DNA of 64,000 bases from Pogostemon cablin (GCA_023678885.1 CM042993.1:1076501-1140500), one strand, 5' to 3'. Positions 9,754 to 20,406 are shown, counted from the stretch's first letter. The notes: a model not told the origin generated them from the letters alone. Made by a program: numbers and translations.

Positions 9754-10621
9754 TTATTGCTTCTTGGCAAATGGAGGAACGTCACCTCGCATAACTCTCC
9801 ACGGCCCGTGATAGAATATTGGCTTCATTAAAGGAACTTCAGCCCCAGGGTGCTCGTCCCAATATCTCTCCTGAAAATTGTGGAATAAAGATTAAGCAAG
9901 TGAGACAAATATAACATACCAATTCAAACAGGAATGAGATCAAACTTTTCCTCGTAAATAGAGGGCTTCTCAAAGATTAAATAATTTTCTTTCTCTATAC
10001 TGTCATATAAAAATTTTGCTATATAATTAATAATTCAGCCTTACAAAACAAGTATCGTAGAGCACTACAGTGGTATGTACTCCTGCCGCATTAGGCTAAA
10101 TCATAAAAATGTTATCTGCAACCAACTGATCGTTCAAGAATTACCAATTCAAGGAAGCATCTTTACCCTATTTTCCTAACTATGAAATGATTTATTCTGA
10201 TTGAACTCTAACACTAAGTAGGTGCTTATATGATACGAATATACAAGCCCACGTTGGCCTCTTATAAATAATACTCCACAATGAAATATAATTCAACAAA
10301 ATCATCATTAGATGTACCTCAAGTATACACTGGCCAGCATGAACTATCCCACAGAACAATGTAACAAAATGAAGCAAATTTAAGTTTATAAACTCAACAC
10401 AAATAGCAGAAGTGGTTCACCTTGTAGCGTTGCTCCGTGATTGCAGCCCCAATAACCCCTGTATAGAAAGCACAGACATAGATGGTTATTAGGGGGGTGA
10501 AAGATCTGGGCCGCTTGTACGGCTCAACCATGTTCCATAGAAGGAACCTCTCCCACTTATTGTTAACATAATCAGAATATTTCCTCCAGAGATAGCTCGC
10601 TGTTTTCGCCTTCGAAACCAT
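9754..10621 (-). CDS. Small one-span membrane protein, probably mitochondrial
   Basis: Two coding exons on the minus strand, 10621-10421 and 9870-9754, are joined by a GT-AG intron in phase 0 and encode 105 residues. It begins MVSKAKTASYLWRKY, continues with a WERFLLW motif and a basic EPYKRPRSFTP stretch, has one hydrophobic span (about residues 42-62, ITIYVCAFYTGVIGAAIT) and ends with a conserved-looking HGPWRVMRGDVPP. Size, the basic N-terminus and the single span fit a plant accessory subunit of mitochondrial respiratory complex I (I think of the 11-kDa P1-type subunit), but that is from memory and not certain. A splice acceptor at 10628 points to a non-coding first exon near 11367-11500, and TGGGCC elements upstream support a housekeeping mitochondrial role. 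Confidence 0.65.
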
Positions 10622-10627
10622 TAACAC

Positions 10628-11366
10628 CTGAAGTTGAAGGATTAGAAGCAATCATTTAAGGCTAAGTCATCTCCCCTCTTTACAGCACATAAACACAGAA
10701 AGGGAGCTCCAACAAATTACCAAAACAAGCAGCAAAAGAATGGATAATGTGCAGTTTGTCAGCAGAACTGCTGATCAGTATTGACAGCAGCACTTCACCC
10801 CCACCCCCCACCACTTCCTTTATTGATGTCCATTCGAATTTTATTAAAAAAAAAAAAAGCTAGAAAATAAAAGGGGAAAAAATTACAAACACTTGAATCA
10901 ACAAAATGCTTAATTTTTACAGGGAAAAAAAGGGAATGCAACAACTAAAGCAAACCTTATCTATAAGCACAACTGCTGCAAAGCAAACAACTAAAGCATT
11001 TTGTTTTGCTTTGCTAAGTCAATTATTTTATTTTGCTGCAAAGCAAACAATAAATAAAATAATTGATTTACTAAGTTCTAAGCACAACTGTTAATTCATT
11101 AAAAGCAAAGCAAAAAATCCCATAGCACAACTGTCAATACACTATCACTACACACCTAAAATTTGACTCAATTGACCATATACTTATCTGGAAAATTCGG
11201 TTCAATAAAATTAACCATTGGCCCAAATCATACAAACTGGTAGGTTTTGGCAACCTATATCTCAAAGATATAAGATCAAACAAAAATTAACAGAACCTAA
11301 GCAAAACATGCAATCTACCATTTATGTTTATATTAATTCAAAAAAAAAAATCATAGAAGAACTTAC
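10628..11366 (-). other. Likely 5' UTR intron of the small membrane-protein gene
   Basis: On the minus strand a donor GATGTAAGT (GT at 11366-11365) and an acceptor TTCAG (ending at 10628) bracket this stretch, placing the first exon at about 11367-11500. The intron contains an inverted repeat (11014-11085). The long plus-strand open frame at 11218-11562 overlaps this layout and has no gene character. Confidence 0.5.
11014..11085. repeat. Imperfect inverted repeat
   Basis: The left arm GTCAATTATTTTATTT is matched by the right arm AAATAAAATAATTGATTT about 20 bases on, and the outer parts (GCTTTGCTAAG and ACTTAG) pair in part. The loop contains GCAAAGCAAACA, which recurs nearby. It may fold in the intron RNA; no function is shown. 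Confidence 0.6.
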
Positions 11367-11524
11367 ATCAATTTCAATTGCTCTTTGCGCTAACAGCAAA
11401 CATATTCAAAGAAAGAAGAATGGTAAAGCAAGAGACGATAAAATCCACTGGATAGGGTCTCTGATATCTCTCATCTCTGTTGTTAACATTTCACAAGGGT
11501 TCTTTCATCTTTGGGATATTATGT

Positions 11525-11572
11525 TGGGCCTTTTCTATCTATTTTTGGGCCTTTTCTATTAATTGTTGGGCC
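11525..11572. promoter_or_regulatory. Cluster of three TGGGCC (site II) elements
   Basis: TGGGCC occurs at 11525, 11546 and 11567, an even 21-base spacing, directly upstream of the inferred first exon of the minus-strand gene. Site II (TGGGCY) elements are known in plant promoters of genes for mitochondrial respiratory proteins, ribosomal proteins and cell-cycle genes, usually bound by TCP factors. Confidence 0.55.
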
Positions 11573-12615
11573 TGTTATTAGTTAACAGTGGGCAATTATT
11601 TGCATTTTATTATTATCAATTGCTATTAATTAAAAATGATCCATGTATTTTAACAATTATATAAGGAAGGTTTTTAATTCCAAAATATATGTATATATAT
11701 TGGAATAAGCTTTTTTTTCCATGGATGAAATTCCCACTGCTTTTGATTATTTTTTTCAAAATAAAATAAAATAAAACAAAATAAAAATAAATAGTTTGGA
11801 TTATAATTAATTTTAGTAATTCCATATGTTCATTACAATTATATTTTTATATTGAACTTATAATCATATCATATTAAAAAGTGCCCCTAACAAGTATTAA
11901 CAGTACCGATGACATCTCCTAGAGCTGAGAATGATTTGTTAATGTTTTGAGCTCCAATCGACTTCCAGAAAAGCCAGATTTCTTAACTTGCTCCCATCCA
12001 GCAAGATCCACGAAGCTCAACTGTACAAGTAAGATATCGATCAAAGTTTTCTTTCACTCCTTCATTCATATAGTTTTCTTTCACTCCTTCCTTTTCAGAT
12101 TCGTGAGTAAGACTCAAATGAATGAACTGTAATAACCCAAAATTTCCATTATTATTATTATAGGGTATGTTTGACTTTCTAAAAAAATGTATCATATTTA
12201 ATTCTCACCATATCAAATATTGATAATGAACAAAATGATTAAAATTATTTACTTTGAGTTATGGTATTTCATACGATTTACAAATTGTATATATATTGAC
12301 ATTATTGATTTATAATTTTTAAAGAATAAAACTTGAGGAGAAAGATATATTATTTTCAAATATTATCTATTAATATATTAGTATTATTAGTATTGTTTGT
12401 TGAGAAATTTCAAAATACATCATCAAGATTTGGAATCGTGTTAACATACTTTAATTTATTATTATTTTATTATTATTGAATTTGATATGAATAAACCCTA
12501 AACCTACAACCTACTCATTGTCTGTAAAAAAAATTACTTGAATAAATTAAATAATATATATTAAGAAATAAATTCAATAGGTATTAAGAGAGCTAGAAAA
12601 CATCACTTTTATAAT
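11573..12615. other. AT-rich intergenic DNA
   Basis: No gene or clear repeat seen. Short plus-strand open frames near 11947-12132 include a local repeat (TTTTCTTTCACTCCTTC twice) but nothing protein-like. Confidence 0.5.
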
Positions 12616-12737
12616 ATTATACCCACCATTCTGCTATGAGATTTATATTTTTTATTTTACTTTGTTCCGATTCATCTCATACACTAGCCATGTCACAAAA
12701 GATTACATACTTTGTCTATGCATACATATTTTAATAA
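12616..12737. repeat. 122-bp repeat, left copy (flanks the Mutator-like element)
   Basis: This stretch matches 14726-14847 closely (shared CATCTCATACACT, CATGTCACAAAAGA, TTTGTCTATGCATA and ATATTTTAATAA). With the element at 12738-14716 removed, the two copies would be adjacent, so a tandem repeat existed before the insertion. Confidence 0.75.
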
Positions 12738-12829
12738 GGGCGGCACTATTGTCACCTATAATTTTGCTTAAAGCACCAAGAAAATAAAAATGAATTCAAT
12801 GAAAGTACTACACTATCCTTGCACCCAAA

Positions 12830-13190
12830 ACGGAATACAAGTAATTTGCTTTTCCACCCAAGCCAAAACACATTTTCAGCAGCCATCTCTTTCATGTTAT
12901 CCAGAAGGAAATTCATTCTTGCCACCATCGGATCTCCTTTTTTCACCGCCTCCTTGAATTTGTCAGCAGCTCTCTGATGATCATCCTTCTCTTTTACAAC
13001 TAATAAAGGAGTTTTGATTTTCCCTGCTGCTTAGGAGATCTTTGAACCATAGCTCCGTGTTTCTGATGAATGAAAATCAACTGTCGCCGGAAAACTGTAA
13101 TTATACAAGTACAAGCGGGGGCAGCGGCATTCGGCAATAATGCCACCCACTAGCGTGTCTGCAACTTCAAATGTCTGAAATTACGTCGCA
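12830..13190 (-). pseudogene. Gene fragment carried by the Mutator-like element
   Basis: One minus-strand frame is open over most of this stretch. In order it reads FEVADTLVGGIIAECRC, NYSFPATVDFHSSETRSYG, then one TAA, then KIKTPLLVVKEKDDHQ, AADKFKEAVKKGDP and MNFLLDNMKEMAAENV. The amphipathic, charged character and the length of the open stretch in AT-rich surroundings support a former exon or exons. I do not recognise the family. Confidence 0.4.
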
Positions 13191-13431
13191 ATATAGTGGG
13201 CTTCTTCATCTTTATGTATCAGCATTGCAAGTTATCAAAATTTCAATTCCCATTTGACAATAAATTGTATAATTTTTAATTAGTGAGGAAGTAAAAATGC
13301 AAGGATATTAAAAAAGTCGGACGTCGACATCTCAAGATGTAAGGTCAATTCGTTTGACCCAAACTCAATTCGCATCTCGAAGGATGCTCTGTGACCTTCA
13401 TTTTCCTCAACGTCACACCACCAGAACTCTG

Positions 13432-13849
13432 TGTTGGGATAGGGCAAATCCCAATTCATTCCTAAGGGACAAACAAAGAAGAACATAAAAAGCACAACAC
13501 AAGAATTTATGTGGAAAACTCCAAAACCGACCGGAGAAAAACCACGGACCGAGAAAATACCACTATGTGAAAAATTTTACAATCACACAGAATTTCTCTC
13601 TCCCGACCCAAATCCCTACACCCTTACAAATCTTTGACTAATTCTCACCTTTCTTCCCATTCTCACAACCGAGAATCAAAGAAAGGAATTTTAACTAGAA
13701 TCAAATACAAAGATTAAAGTGTACTTGATTGGTGCACTTGACATTAAGTCCAAGGGCCTCCTTATATAGCCTAAGAAAACCCTTACCCTTTGCTCCCCTA
13801 CCCGATGTGGGACAAAAGTTCACTCTTTTATTTTGACAAAATTCCAACA
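13432..13849 (-). mobile_element. Solo LTR of a copia-like retrotransposon
   Basis: A 418-bp stretch begins TGTTGGG and ends CCAACA, the usual TG..CA inverted LTR ends, and is bordered by the 5-bp direct repeat CTCTG (13427-13431 and 13850-13854). On the minus strand it has a TATA-like GGCTATATAAGGAGG and the TCCCACATCGGG motif common in plant LTR promoters, so minus is the likely transcription direction. No internal retrotransposon region is present, so it is a solo LTR left by recombination. It lies inside the Mutator-like element. Confidence 0.9.
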
Positions 13850-14021
13850 CTCTGTACTCCATGGCTTGATTAGCCTGATTCATGACAACCCACGGCGACT
13901 TCGACGGACAGTACTTCGCCTTCATGTCGGACGTGTCTCGATCGTGGTGGTGTTCCTTCTAGGGACGTCGCCGGTGACGGCGTTCATCGAGTCGTTGACG
14001 TGGAATAGGGGGCGGGCGAAC
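13850..14021. repeat. 172-bp direct repeat, copy 1
   Basis: It matches 14225-14396 with only four differences, all C/T. Three of the four fall at CpG sites, where this copy has TG (GGCTTGAT, TTCATGAC, GACGTGTC). Its left edge coincides with the target duplication of the solo LTR. Minus-strand translation gives MKAKYCPSKSPWVVMNQANQ, which looks like coding sequence. Confidence 0.95.
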
Positions 14022-14224
14022 CCCGCGAGTCGAATTTGAGTCGTTTTTTAAAGAAAAAATTGCTCGTTCAAAAAAAATTTACTCCTTGGATGTTTATCTG
14101 TCTGTATTTTATTTAGGGAAAAGGGTCTTTAAACCCTCAAACTTATCTCATGACAACAAATAAACCTTTTATCCTTTTTTTTCCAGTTAAACCCTTTATA
14201 TTAGAAGTATAGATTAATGTAACC

Positions 14225-14396
14225 CTCTGTACTCCATGGCTCGATTAGCCTGATTCACGACAACCCACGGCGACTTCGACGGATAGTACTTCGCCTTCAT
14301 GTCGGACGCGTCTCGATCGTGGTGGTGTTCCTTCTAGGGACGTCGCCGGTGACGGCGTTCATCGAGTCGTTGACGTGGAATAGGGGGCGGGCGAAC
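14225..14396. repeat. 172-bp direct repeat, copy 2
   Basis: Second copy of the GC-rich piece. Unlike copy 1 it continues into about 180 bases of further GC-rich sequence (14397-14580) with an open plus-strand frame rich in Gly and Ala (GVDTAAGAGAAGGGG). The two copies are separated by about 200 bases of AT-rich DNA. Confidence 0.95.
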
Positions 14397-14725
14397 GGGG
14401 AGAACAGCGTTAACGGCAGCAAGTCACTTCTTGCTGGAGTTCTTCTTCAAGTCGTTGCTGGCGTCGATACGGCCGCGGGTGCCGGGGCAGCCGGTGGTGG
14501 TGGGGTTCTGATGATGAGGGCGGGATATGCGGGTGTGACTGTTTATGCGGTGTGTGAGGGTGTGTTTAAGTGTTTGGGTGTAAAAAGTTTTTTTTTTTAA
14601 TTTAATAAATGGATTAGGTTTTTTAAAATTAGTAGGGATATAAATAATATTTTACATGTATTTCGTCTATAAGACGGGTGCCTTAAGTAAAACTTCGGGT
14701 GGTGATAGTGTCGCCCTTTTAATAA

Positions 14726-14847
14726 TTCTATACCCTCCATTCTGCGATAAGGTTTACATTTTTCATTTTACTTTGTTTCAAATCATCTCATACACTGGTC
14801 ATGTCACAAAAGACTCAGACTTTGTCTATGCATAGATATTTTAATAA
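14726..14847. repeat. 122-bp repeat, right copy
   Basis: Partner of 12616-12737. The first 9 bases before it (14717-14725) are the target duplication of the Mutator-like element. Confidence 0.75.
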
Positions 14848-16110
14848 TTCAATAACATGTTGAACCCAAAATTTATTCAAGCTTTTGAAAATAGCAACAC
14901 ACATAATAATATTAAGGAATAACATAATGAGCTCACATTATTATTATACTTACAAAAATTATGGGAAGAAATGGATTTATGAAATTAATTCACAGACAAA
15001 AACTGAAGGTCTATTGAACAAAGGGTCCAAAGTATTTGTCAGATATTGGGGTGGGCCCATTTCAACTTTTACACATAAATGGCCCAATACAAAATTCACA
15101 TCTCCTGTGTAATGTGGCCCAACGCCTATCAGCACAGTGTTAGTTGATATGCTCAAACTTGTCTTATGCTTATAATTTGTATTTCATAATATGAATACAA
15201 TTATATTTTAGACATTATGTTATTATCCTCATTCATAAATTACTTAATCACAAACACATGTGTTCGGGTTCACGATGTAAATTATGTGGTCCTTTCCAAT
15301 TTTATATACTCTATGTATTGTTAGAATACAGAGTTTACAAGGCTTTAAGATGTAAATTCGATTTACAACATATTAACTTTTTTTTTCAACAAAGTAAAAA
15401 AAGTGGAGTAAAATGTTGTCAAGTACGTTATAGTCTTATAGATAAGATATTAAAAGTAAATGTTAATTATGTTCTTCAATTAACATTTATAATTGACTTT
15501 GTATTTCACTCAAAACCGATCTAAATATTTTAGGTTTGTGCTTGGTTTGAGTATATATATAACTCTATCTATACGTCATAAATCATTTCTTTTAAAAAAA
15601 TCATAATTTTTAATGGTTGACTTATTAAGATTTTTTAAAAAAAAAAAAATTACATGGCACAACCTAATATCTGTATAATACATCCAATCCACGTGCATGG
15701 TGCAGGGATCACAATTGATTGATGAGACTATTAATATGAATTTAGAATATTAATTGTTAGACGTGACATTTAATTATAAAGAAGGTAGGAGATTTGTATG
15801 CACGTGGTCACATGTAATTGTGCATTCTTGTATCAAATTATCATATGCCCATATATTAATCATGCATTACAAACTAATTAATGCTTCGAAATACAGATTC
15901 AAAACACTTGATACTTAAATTTGTTTTAAAATTACTCCTCTTTAAGGACTTGAAAAGAATTGCTAGGAATGTTGGCATCTTGTAGATTATTTTGCAGCTC
16001 TATTAGTAATATTAAGGTTGATGCTCAGTATTAAGGCATTTTAATTAGGTGAAATTAAATTTGATAAAATTAGTTTGAGTTTAATTCAATTCAAATCAAG
16101 TGAGAATGAC
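14848..16110. other. AT-rich intergenic DNA
   Basis: Short open frames at 14885-15112 and 15258-15524 have no protein-like character (start codons other than ATG or AT-driven composition). I see no RNA gene or element ends here. Confidence 0.5.
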
Positions 16111-16299
16111 ACACTCTTCCCGTCCGCTATAAGAGTACTAATATGTACTATAGTGGATAATTGTATTGATAGAATGTGTGAGTTTTATATTTTAATTATA
16201 TTAATGATATGTATGTGATAATAATATGTTTAAAAAAAAAATATGACCCTTTAGAATGGATATTCAAAATGGTAAAATGAGACCATATGAATGGAGTAT
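16111..16299. mobile_element. Stowaway-type MITE, diverged
   Basis: The left end ACACTCTTCCCGTCCGCTAT is the inverted match of the right end (reverse complement AATACTCCATTCATATGGTC), and the interior carries the family's TTTTAATTATATTAATG and ATGACCCTTTAGAATGG segments, seen also at 4.9 kb. Confidence 0.6.
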
Positions 16300-17339
16300 T
16301 ATTGTAACGATGACGTCATAGCATATGAGAGATGAAGAAAGAATAATAGCGGATTGTACGGGGAATGAGGATCATGATCTGCTTGAGTTTCATCAAATTC
16401 TAAGTTTAAATTATATAAAAACAATTAATTATTATTATAATCTCATATATCATGTAAATTTGGGATTCTCTCACATTCTTTTTAATTATTTATTCCTTAT
16501 AAATAAAGCTGAGTTGTGTATTGTAACAGGATGTCGTTTTAGCGTGTATAAGATGCCTAATTTGCGCCACTCATCCGGCCACCCCTAAATACATCAAATT
16601 TGGGTCCGATTGATTGAATTTATAATTCACTAATCTTAGTTAGGTTAATTGTAAAAAGGTTTATGTAGGATAAGCTATCTATTCTATATGATTAATAAAG
16701 TTTACTTAGTGCGTTTCATCATAATTACTTTCCTGATGACGTTTGCAAAACCGGCCATTCCCTTTTGGCCTAATCATTGTTTGATTTTTTTAGCAGATTA
16801 TATGAATTTTTTTCCTTTATTTTCAACCTCGTAAATTTTACACATGCATTATTGTTTACTTTTAAAATTATACTCTTTTCATATATAATAAAGACTTATA
16901 TGACACAATATCAATATCATGTAAGTTCCTACTAAAATAAATAAAATATAATACTCCATAATTAATCTCATGTAAGTTCCTAAGTAAAATAAATAAAAAG
17001 TAATAGCATAATTAATGAAAAATAATATTTTATCGATGGAATAAGATGTAAACTTTATGTAAGATGGATAATGCATAAAAAAATGATAACATAATTAATA
17101 AAAAATATGAAAAGTGATAAATGTATGTTTTAATGCAACTCAAATCCCCTATTCCATAACTTATTTCCTATTAAAAAACTATACCCTACTTAATAACTAG
17201 TAAATCCTTGAGGCATGTGACTAAAATTTAGGCATTAATTACAATATATGGTGAGATTATAATACATAAAATAACAGATGAAACATATAATATAATAGGT
17301 GATCCATTTAGTTTTAACAAGACAGTAGTATTTATCATT
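16300..17339. other. AT-rich intergenic DNA
   Basis: The open frame at 16325-16588 begins with a charged stretch (MRDEERIIADCTGNEDHDLL) that could be a lost exon, but it runs into AT-rich nonsense. At 16919-17010 the segment CATGTAAGTTCCTA is repeated about 50 bases apart. Confidence 0.35.
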
Positions 17340-17407
17340 GTAGTAATGATTTTGTGAGCAAGAATTAGATTGATGGTGCAACTGGAAGACTGTAATTGAC
17401 GATTTTA

Positions 17408-17539
17408 CCCATGGTATGTCCAATTTGAATCCGACTACATAAGCATTATGATACCAAGTGGCAGCAGTGCACTTCGCCATGATCATTACACGCGCTCCTG
17501 CCTCAACAAATGTCACCTCAATCATAATATGCTGACAAA
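17408..17539 (-). pseudogene. Possible orphan exon
   Basis: On the minus strand a GTCAG acceptor-like site precedes about 130 bases of locally GC-richer open frame, ending at a CCATGGGTAAAA donor-like site. It encodes IEVTFVEAGARVMIMAKC followed by TWYHNAYVVGFKLDIPW. The composition differs from its surroundings, and no other exons are visible nearby. I do not recognise the protein. Confidence 0.25.
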
Positions 17540-17811
17540 ATATATTCTATATTAAATTAAAATTTAATTTAAACAAATTAATGTAACACTTCTATTTTTG
17601 TTTTTAGACATATAGTGTAGCGTAAATTTTTAAGACATGGAGTACTAACCTATAATTAAATTTACACCACACAAACTTAATAAAATAATAAGATTAGAAT
17701 TAATACGATCATCATGGTGTCCTGTAATAATAATGCTTCCCATTCATAGCTCTATTTGAGGTGTTTTTTTTTTAAGGTAATAATTACTGTATAAAAGAGT
17801 GAATATATATA

Positions 17812-18438
17812 GTGGCGGAGCTAGACCTAAATTTTAGGGGAGGTTAATTTTTTTTTACTAGCTCCGAAATTGTTAATAAAGAGTATGAGATTTTTTTTTT
17901 ACTAGTTTATTGATTTTTTTAAGAATAATGTAGTCTTTTTAAATAATAGAGTGTAATGTAACATGTATGAGATGAAAGTATTATTTTTAAAATTAAAATG
18001 TATTTTAAGGAGTGATATTATTTTTTAAGTGGTGCAAGTTATTATGAGACAAATAAAAATATGAAATGTGATGATAATTGTGAGAGGATGGGAGTATAAA
18101 TAGTGAAATATAAAAGCATAACTTGCAATAAAAATATTTTTAGAGATATTTTCATACAACTCTCAATGTCTATAACTAAAAAAAGAAGTGCAGACAATAA
18201 TTTCCATTGATTAAATATAAGAAATTACAGAGCTTATGATAAAAAGTGGTAAAAAGTGGTAGATGTTTTCTCTATTAATGTGTAGGTTTAATTAATTGTG
18301 CAAGAATAATTAGAAGAAAGTTTGAGGGATTAAAATTATTATTAAAAAGACTAATTAATCATTAATAACTAATATACTATATAGTACATATACTACTAAA
18401 GGGATTTTTCAGGATTTGGGGACGCCCCTGAATATATA
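17812..18438. mobile_element. Probable degraded transposable element
   Basis: It begins with TAGTGGCGGAGCTAGACC, a sequence common at the ends of repeats in dicot genomes, and ends with GGATTTGGGGACGCCCCTGA. The two ends are only loosely inverted. The interior is AT-rich and non-coding, and includes a partial Stowaway-like end (GGATGGGAGTA near 18089). Confidence 0.35.
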
Positions 18439-19189
18439 TAATCTCAATATGAGAAATACAGAAATCCATTATAATTAATAAACTTTCTCAAATTGTTTAT
18501 TACTCCTAATAGTTAAAGTTTATTAAAAAAAAAAAACTACTCACTCATATACTTATATATAGTAACATTACTTTTTAAATCACACCAAATTTGATCTGAT
18601 TTAATTACAATTCTTTATAATGCATGGAACATCCCCAAATCAAGTTAAAACTGAATGAATTATTTTATTTATTAAATATTAGGCTTTGGCACAATAAATT
18701 AATGACAGCTTTTTTTCTTAAAGTCGTATTAATTATAACTGGTTATATAATTTTTTTTTATTTTTTTTATATAGTTTCTGATCATATGAAATATTAATAT
18801 AAATTTGACTATATACTCAATCATGAAAGTGTCCATATGGCATATCTTAACTCCAGAAAATATAAATGAATTTGATAAATTGTGACATCCAAATGAATAT
18901 AAACCATAATATAATTGGTGGAAAGTGTGGTAGCTCACTCACCAAAAAGAAACCTGTCGTCAATGAATGTCTATTTTCCCATTTGATAATATGAGTAGTA
19001 CTTAATTTTGCTGATCAACATTTTAATTAGTTTTATGTCTCGTATGGAATTTGTTATCAATTATGTGCATAAATTAAATTAGGGTAAATTGCACACACAT
19101 GTGAACTTAGTTCAAATTACCAAACAAAATTCTACAGTTTCAAAACTATCAAACATATCTCCTAATTAAAAGTAATCAGGCTATTGTTA
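18439..19189. other. AT-rich intergenic DNA
   Basis: Nothing supported. The minus-strand frame at 18729-18938 is AT-driven. Confidence 0.5.
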
Positions 19190-19392
19190 ATGTATTTATT
19201 TACTTTTTGCACGTGGATTAAGAAGTATTATTATTTTATGTGTAGTGGGTAGTTGTATTAGTGAACTGAAGGATATGGGTCATTATATTTTAATTGTATT
19301 AGTGAGGATGTGGATCTCATATGTCTAAAAAGATTGAGAATTGAAGACCCAAAATAGTAAAATGGATAGATTAACAGTGGACGGAGGGAGTA
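19190..19392. mobile_element. Stowaway-type MITE, left end degraded
   Basis: The right end GTGGACGGAGGGAGTA is intact at 19377-19392. The interior has TTTTGCACGTGGATTAAG, GTAGTGGGTAGTTGTATTAG and TTTTAATTGTATTAGTGAGG, as in the 4891-5120 copy. The left terminal repeat is no longer visible. Confidence 0.6.
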
Positions 19393-20094
19393 ATAAAGTA
19401 ATTTATCAATTAAATACAAATTAAGTTCGATAGTTTTTCAAAATTGCAGAATTAATTTATAGTTAGAACAAATTCAAAATGTTGGGCAATTTATCCATCA
19501 AATTAAACCCAACGATAATGTGCAAGTAAATTTAATTTAAGACTTGTGTACGTAATGAAACATAATTTTCTTTTATATATGTAATAAATAAATACACTTT
19601 AAATAGTAATTTGTAGGATATTCAAAGTAGATGTAAATATGTGTGTATACGTACACACATTACGACAAGTCACATTATGTTTTGAAAATAGAAATTTCCA
19701 GCAGTGTGGGGTGTGACAGATGTTTGTAGATGTCTATTACTCCACTCCACTGTCTAATAATAACCTTTTTCAAGGGGAAGAAAGGTATATATCATATATA
19801 ATTATTTTAATTATTTCCTATTCGATCGTTAAATTATTTCATTTTTAATTTGGTTGTTGAATTCATTATTACATTTGTGGTCCTTTTCTCAGTTTAACTT
19901 GCTTACTTACTGTTTACCTAATACCATGAGCGTCATATCTTTCTAGAAATTAATATATGCTCGAGTTTATACTTTATTACACCTACAATTTTTCAAGCTT
20001 TTGTGCTAAATTATACTCAAATTTATTTGTCCATGACCAAATCGACATTTAACTAATTTTTATGGCTCGAATTGAATTGAGCATTGAATGAGTG

Positions 20095-20273
20095 AGGCTC
20101 TTGTGCACCCGGGCGCACGGAACACATTCCGTGCGCCTTTACAATTTTCATGCCCCTTTACAATTTAAACCCCTAGCAATACATAGGTTTAAATAGGATT
20201 GAAGGGGAGGGTTGTGTTCACATGGGGACACGGAGCATCTTTCCGTGTCCCCGGGCGCACAGGAGCTTTTGCC
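20095..20273. mobile_element. MITE with CCGGGCGCAC-type ends
   Basis: The left end GGCTCTTGTGCACCCGGGCG, followed by CACGGAA, is an inverted match of the right end (reverse complement AGCTCCTGTGCGCCCGGGGA, then CACGGAA). Within each arm a CACGGAA..TTCCGTG hairpin is possible. A related, inverted copy lies at 25890-26066. Confidence 0.65.
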
Positions 20274-20406
20274 AAATAAAAAAACAATGCCTTCATTTTA
20301 AGGGTAGTTTATTAATTATTCATCATAAATAATCAGACGACCCAGGCTCATCCGGTGAGTTGGGCCCCTTGCCCTACGTATACCGCACGTACATAAGCAT
20401 AAGTTT

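Larger units (their letters stand above)
12738..14716. mobile_element. Mutator-like (possible Pack-MULE) element
   Basis: The ends are inverted repeats: left GGGCGGCACTATTGTCACC and right, reverse-complemented, GGGCGACACTATCACCACC, continuing to about 40 bp with 30 matches. A 9-bp direct repeat TTTTAATAA sits exactly outside both ends (12729-12737 and 14717-14725), the target size of Mutator-like elements. There is no transposase ORF, so it is non-autonomous. Its 1979 bp hold GC-richer, gene-like pieces: a minus-strand open stretch at about 12830-13190 with KEKDDHQRAADKFKEAV and GDPMVARMNFLLDNMKEM, cut by one TAA, and a GC-rich piece present twice. This suggests captured host exons; the donor genes are unknown. 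A 418-bp solo LTR was inserted later. Confidence 0.75.

Noticed and set aside
11218..11562. 114-residue plus-strand ORF
   Set aside because: It overlaps the inferred first intron and first exon of the minus-strand gene and the TGGGCC promoter cluster; composition is low complexity.
13280..13495. Minus-strand ORF at the edge of the solo LTR
   Set aside because: It spans the LTR border, so it is a chance join of element cargo and LTR sequence.
13701..13925. 74-residue minus-strand ORF
   Set aside because: Starts in the 172-bp repeat and continues into the LTR; the fusion is caused by the insertion.
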